Assembly (NCBI GenBank): GCA_035452965.1
Contig: DAOTCE010000024.1
Coordinates: 1 to 64,000 of the forward strand
Length of the DNA: 64,000 nt
Direction: 5' to 3'
Source of the DNA: Candidatus Paceibacterota bacterium
GTDB lineage: Bacteria > Verrucomicrobiota > Verrucomicrobiia > Limisphaerales > UBA8199
Both the position numbers and the translations under genes were made by a program. Shown piece by piece: positions 60,524 to 64,000 of the stretch; within the stretch, counting starts at the first letter, position 1; each line of letters opens with the position of its first letter. A model generated the notes under the pieces. That model did no database searches. It had not been told where the DNA came from and saw only the letters and a list, made by a program, of their open reading frames with translations.

Positions 60524-61303
60524 ATGAATTCCATGGGCAAGCAATGGATGGCGGGATGGCTGGAGGGATTGGGCCGGATCGCTCTCCTGTCAAAAGAGTC
60601 CATCGGGTCGCTCTTCAGCCTGCAGGTGGCCTGGCGGGACCTCCTATATCAGGTCTACTTCACCGGTGTGAAGTCCCAGTCCGTGGTCCTAATCACCGGC
60701 GCTTTCACGGGTATGGTCCTTGGCGCCCAAACCTATTTCCAGTTCCACAAGGTCGGCATGGACACGGCTACGCTCGCGGTGGTAAGCGTCTCCATGTGCA
60801 GCGAACTCGGGCCGGTTTTGACCGGCCTGATGGTCGCCGGCCGCGTCGGCGCGGCCATCGCCGCCGAGTTGGGCACCATGCGGGTTACTGAGCAAATTGA
60901 TGCGCTTCGCACTTTGGCGACCCATCCCGTGGACTACCTCGTCGTGCCGCGGTTGCTGGCGCTGCACATCGCGCTGCCCCTGTTGACGGCGGAAGCCATC
61001 GCCGTCGGGATTGGCGCGGGTTACGTGGTGGGAGTCTTCCTGCTGGGCATTGATCCCGTGTACTCTTGGTACAACATGCTCCGCTACACTCATACGGCCG
61101 ATGTCGCAGTTGGTTTGATTAAAGCGGTGATCTTCGGCGGTATTGTGGCCTTGGTCGGTTGTTACAAAGGGATGTACTGCGGCGAGGGGGCGGAAGGCGT
61201 CGGGCGCGCCACCACCGAGGCGGTCGTGTATTCCTCCATCGCGATCCTTATCTCCAACTTCTTCCTCACGCTCGCCCTGGGCCAGATCTTCCACACGCTA
61301 TGA
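60524..61303 (+). CDS. mlaE: MlaE-type lipid ABC transporter permease
   Basis: A 259-residue permease of the MlaE family with an N-terminal amphipathic part and about five helices (SQSVVLITGAFTGMVLGAQT, SELGPVLTGLMVAGRVGAAI, AELGTMRVTEQIDALRTL; the latter is the family coupling motif). It is the inner-membrane core of an Mla/Mce system that moves phospholipids between inner and outer membranes. ATG 60524 is preferred over an in-frame TTG at 60512. Its stop overlaps the MlaF start as ATGA, so the ATPase is co-translated. Confidence 0.93.
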   Translation: MNSMGKQWMAGWLEGLGRIALLSKESIGSLFSLQVAWRDLLYQVYFTGVKSQSVVLITGAFTGMVLGAQTYFQFHKVGMDTATLAVVSVSMCSELGPVLTGLMVAGRVGAAIAAELGTMRVTEQIDALRTLATHPVDYLVVPRLLALHIALPLLTAEAIAVGIGAGYVVGVFLLGIDPVYSWYNMLRYTHTADVAVGLIKAVIFGGIVALVGCYKGMYCGEGAEGVGRATTEAVVYSSIAILISNFFLTLALGQIFHTL

Positions 61304-62046
61304 TCGAAGTCCGCGATCTTACGAAAGGCTTCGGACCGCACCGGATATTGGAAGGCGTGAGTTTCCGAATTGAGAAGGGCGAGTCGGCGGTGATCATCGG
61401 CCGCAGCGGCGGTGGGAAGAGCATCCTGCTTAAACACCTGATTGGCCTGCTCAAACCCGACGCCGGCGAAGTGTTCATTGCTGGTCAAAACGTTGCCGCG
61501 ATGAACGAGCGTGAATTGCTGCCAGTGCGCCGGAAGTTCGGCATGTTGTTTCAAAGCGCCGCCCTGTTTGATTCCATGACTGTGGCTGAAAATGTCGGCT
61601 TCGCCTTTCGCCGCGATCGCTCGCTGCCCGAGAGAGAAGTTCGCAGGAAGGTAGCCGAAGTCCTCGAAATGGTGGATTTGCCCGGCACTGAGGACAAGAA
61701 GCCCTCCGAGCTGTCGGGTGGCATGCGAAAGCGGGTCGGCCTGGCGCGCGCCATTATTTACAAGCCTCAAATTGTCTTGTATGATGAACCCACCACGGGG
61801 CTGGACCCGATTGTCTCCGACAGCATTGACCAGCTCATCCTGCGAGTCCGGGACCGTCTGGATGTGACGACGGTGGTGGTGACGCATGACATGCGCAGTA
61901 CGCGCCGGCTCGGCCAGCGCATCCTGATGCTGCACGACAAGCGAATTTACGCGGTGGGGACGCCGGACGAGATTTTTAATTCACCGGATCCGGTTGTCCG
62001 GCGCTTCATTGAAGGCGTTTCCGACCCCAAAGAACACTACTTCTGA
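61300..62046 (+). CDS. mlaF: MlaF-type ABC ATPase
   Basis: A 248-residue ATPase: Walker A GRSGGGKS, Q-loop MLFQSAALFDSMTVAENV, signature LSGGMRKRVGLARAI (LSGGM as in MlaF), Walker B IVLYDEPTTGLDP and H-loop VVVTHDMRS. It powers lipid transport with MlaE and the MCE protein MlaD encoded around it. ATG 61300 overlaps the MlaE stop; the next gene begins 1 bp after its stop. A second upstream in-frame start would be out of character with the family. Confidence 0.95.
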   Translation: MIEVRDLTKGFGPHRILEGVSFRIEKGESAVIIGRSGGGKSILLKHLIGLLKPDAGEVFIAGQNVAAMNERELLPVRRKFGMLFQSAALFDSMTVAENVGFAFRRDRSLPEREVRRKVAEVLEMVDLPGTEDKKPSELSGGMRKRVGLARAIIYKPQIVLYDEPTTGLDPIVSDSIDQLILRVRDRLDVTTVVVTHDMRSTRRLGQRILMLHDKRIYAVGTPDEIFNSPDPVVRRFIEGVSDPKEHYF

Positions 62047-62047
62047 T

Positions 62048-63085
62048 ATGGACAAATCAAGGCTTGAATGGAAGGTCGGCTTGTTCGTTTTCATTGGCTT
62101 GGCGCTGCTGGCCGTGCTGCTGCTCCAGTTCAGCAAAGGCGCCAGCTTTTTCCGTCCGACTTACGACCTGCTCCTCCGCGCCCCCACGGTTGGGGGATTG
62201 AAGGTGCGCGCCCAGGTGCTGATGTCTGGGATTCAAGTGGGTCATGTCTCCGACATGCAGTTGGATCCAGGCGGTACGAACGTCATTATTACCCTGCGCA
62301 TTCACCAGCGGTACAAGATCTTCAAGGACGCCCGCTTTGCAATTGATCAGTCTGGCTTCCTCGGGGACCAATACGTTGCCATCCTGCCGACGGAGAACCA
62401 GGGCCCCGTCTTTGCGCCCGGGGACGAAGCCAGGGTAGAATCGCCGCTCGACCTCCAGGAAGTGGCACGCTCGGTCGCCGAGTTTCTGAAGCACATCGGC
62501 TCCACCGCCACGAATGTCAGCGAGGTGCTGAGCAATGCCCGGAGCACATTCCTCAGTGGGAAATCGCTGACAAACCTCGCCGAGACCATCGCCAACGTTA
62601 ATCTTGCCTCCGCGCGCTCCGTGACGGCTATGAGCAATGTCCAAGCTCTCGTGGAGATTAACAGCAATGCCATCACCCACGCAGCCAACAACCTCTTGGT
62701 CTTCTCGCAACAGGCCACCCAGGTCGCCAGCGCGGCGCGCGAGCTTCTCACCACCAACTCCCCCGCCATCAACTCGACTGTCGCGGCGATCGAAGCCTCG
62801 GCTGCCAATATCCATGCCTCTTCTATCACCCTGAGCAACCTGATCGAGGGTGTGCAGGAGGGCAGGGGATTGGCTGGGAAATTACTGGTAGACGACACTC
62901 TTGCAAACGAGATTTCACAGATTGCCAACAACCTAACCATCGCGACCAGTAACCTGAGCGTGACGACCAGCAACCTGAATCGCCGGGGTCTCTGGGGCAT
63001 TCTGTGGAGACAGAAGCCGCCCCGGACCAACGCCCCGGTGCCGGGCCGAGGGTCGTTGACATCGCCAAAGAATCCGTATAGTTGA
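62048..63085 (+). CDS. mlaD: MlaD/MCE-domain lipid-binding protein
   Basis: A 345-residue protein with one N-terminal membrane helix (VGLFVFIGLALLAVLLLQF) followed by a single MCE domain (about residues 35-125: GLKVRAQVLMSGIQVGHVSD, LPTENQGPVFAPGDEA). A long C-terminal helical region of about 200 residues, rich in Ala/Asn/Thr (NVSEVLSNARSTFLSG, ILTTNSPAINSTV-type repeats), is much longer than in E. coli MlaD and may form a periplasmic tube or rod. It is the substrate-binding component of the MlaEFD complex. The PIN/TRAM gene follows after 7 bp. Confidence 0.92.
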   Translation: MDKSRLEWKVGLFVFIGLALLAVLLLQFSKGASFFRPTYDLLLRAPTVGGLKVRAQVLMSGIQVGHVSDMQLDPGGTNVIITLRIHQRYKIFKDARFAIDQSGFLGDQYVAILPTENQGPVFAPGDEARVESPLDLQEVARSVAEFLKHIGSTATNVSEVLSNARSTFLSGKSLTNLAETIANVNLASARSVTAMSNVQALVEINSNAITHAANNLLVFSQQATQVASAARELLTTNSPAINSTVAAIEASAANIHASSITLSNLIEGVQEGRGLAGKLLVDDTLANEISQIANNLTIATSNLSVTTSNLNRRGLWGILWRQKPPRTNAPVPGRGSLTSPKNPYS

Positions 63086-63092
63086 TTGGGTT

Positions 63093-64000
63093 ATGGCGTT
63101 GTGGGTCATTCGTATTCTATTCCTAGCCCTCTGCACGGGTGGCGGATATGCGATTAGCCAAGTGCGGCCCGAGTGGCTCGCCCATCCCTTCCTGTTCCTG
63201 GTCGCGGGCTTTGGTTTCGGGTGGCTCATGATTGCTATAGACGAAATGCTGAAGGGCTTTTCGCTCCGCGCCTTCTCCGCCACGACCTTCGGCCTGCTCC
63301 TGGGCACTGTCGTTGCTCTGCTCATTGACCACTCCGGCCTGTTCGGTGACCCGAAGGACGCCGCCCCCCATCGCCAAGTGGTTCGCATGGCGCTCTTCGT
63401 CGGCTTCGGCTATATCGGCATGGTGCTGGCCATGCGCAGCAACAAAGAAGACTTCTCCCTCATCATCCCTTACATCCGATTCGCGCCCCAGAACAAACCT
63501 GACAATCTGTTGTTGCTGGATACGAGCGTCATTGTAGATGGCCGCATCGCCGACCTGATCGAGGCCAACGTCATCGAGGGCCTGATTGTCGTGCCGCGCT
63601 TTGTGCTGAAAGAGCTCCAACAAATCGCCGATTCTAATGACACCATCAAGCGCGCCCGCGGCCGGCGCGGCCTCGATGTTCTCAATCGCATCCAGCGCAA
63701 CACGCGCAATGAAGTCAAAATCCACGACGGCGACTTCCCGGACGAGGAGGGGGTGGATGGCAAGCTGGTGCGTCTGGCGCGCAACCTCCGTGCAAAGCTC
63801 TACACCAACGACTACAACCTGGCCAAGATCGCTGAGTTGCAGAAAGTAAACTGCGTCAATCTTCACGACCTGGCCAAGTCACTCCGCACTGTCCTGTTGC
63901 CGGGCGAGACGCTCTCCCTGCGCATTGTGCGCGAGGGCAAGGACAAGGGTCAAGGCGTGGGTTATTTGCCGGACGGCACAATGGTCGTGGTGAACAACGC
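63093..64000 (+). CDS. PIN/TRAM-domain membrane protein (YacL-like), cut by the window end
   Basis: About 302 codons are visible; the gene continues past base 64000. Three to four N-terminal helices (residues 1 to about 125, e.g. FLFLVAGFGFGWLMIAI) precede a PIN domain with its acidic residues (LLLLDTSVIVDGRIADLIEA, VVPRFVLKELQQIADSND, RGRRGLDVLNRIQ, LYTNDYNLAKIA), followed by the beginning of a TRAM domain (GETLSLRIVREGKDKGQGVG). This is the YacL-type arrangement, presumed to be a membrane-tethered RNA nuclease. It lies 7 bp after mlaD, possibly in the same operon. Confidence 0.9.
   Translation, partial: MALWVIRILFLALCTGGGYAISQVRPEWLAHPFLFLVAGFGFGWLMIAIDEMLKGFSLRAFSATTFGLLLGTVVALLIDHSGLFGDPKDAAPHRQVVRMALFVGFGYIGMVLAMRSNKEDFSLIIPYIRFAPQNKPDNLLLLDTSVIVDGRIADLIEANVIEGLIVVPRFVLKELQQIADSNDTIKRARGRRGLDVLNRIQRNTRNEVKIHDGDFPDEEGVDGKLVRLARNLRAKLYTNDYNLAKIAELQKVNCVNLHDLAKSLRTVLLPGETLSLRIVREGKDKGQGVGYLPDGTMVVVNN

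Overview
The window is GC-rich (roughly 60 percent by eye) bacterial chromosome with about 50 protein genes. I see no rRNA, tRNA, CRISPR array or transposase. The gene content points to Verrucomicrobiota, probably a Pedosphaera/Limisphaera-like lineage; this is inferred from family content, not from a marker phylogeny. The indicators are Tat-exported Gfo/Idh/MocA oxidoreductases (four), two sulfatases, a DUF1080 protein, a heparinase II/III-like lyase, a sugar isomerase TIM barrel and a pseudopilin-like domain of the kind common in that phylum.

Layout. 0.2-16.5 kb is a carbohydrate-use region: fucose-isomerase-like protein plus Gfo/Idh oxidoreductase, a YkgJ-type cysteine-cluster fusion, a multi-pass membrane protein, a TIM-barrel isomerase with a histone-H1-like tail, DUF1080, a YbaK/HMA pair, a heparinase-like lyase, an HExxH membrane protein and two sulfatases. 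16.7-25.0 kb is an energy module: a dihydroorotate-dehydrogenase-like flavoprotein and pyruvate:ferredoxin oxidoreductase, then an ADP-forming acyl-CoA synthetase/GNAT fusion translationally coupled to an MGMT-like protein. Together these could take pyruvate to acetyl-CoA and acetate with ATP formation. Both transcription units are preceded by the same 38-bp motif carrying two GGTGAAG direct repeats. 25.2-33.5 kb holds two ABC systems (NatAB-like, and a MacA-like adaptor with an ATPase and two FtsX-type permeases) around a PocR/AraC regulator.

33.6-45.5 kb holds an EamA transporter, a lipoprotein ending in a pseudopilin-like domain, a Gfo/Idh protein, serS, glgA, two PiT phosphate transporters with a DUF47 partner (plus a 26-codon relic of a second DUF47 gene), and another Gfo/Idh protein. 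45.6-49.3 kb is a cell-surface glycan cluster (GT-C-like protein, GT2, DUF2304, methyltransferase). 49.6-55.7 kb has a Deg/HtrA protease, a small membrane protein, a tandem pair of radical SAM enzymes, a TrpG/PabA amidotransferase and an RRM protein. 55.8-64 kb has a fourth Gfo/Idh protein, a lysine 6-aminotransferase/aldehyde dehydrogenase pair (lysine to 2-aminoadipate), an MlaE-MlaF-MlaD lipid transport operon and a PIN/TRAM protein cut by the window end.

The most unusual non-coding signal is a roughly 100-115 bp dispersed element built around a perfect 24-bp inverted repeat with a 4-nt loop. It occurs three times, near 12.0, 34.7 and 57.1 kb, always between genes. I find no clear-cut new defence or mobile system. 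The best leads are this hairpin family, the shared PFOR/ACD operator-like motif, the radical SAM pair, and several unusual domain fusions.
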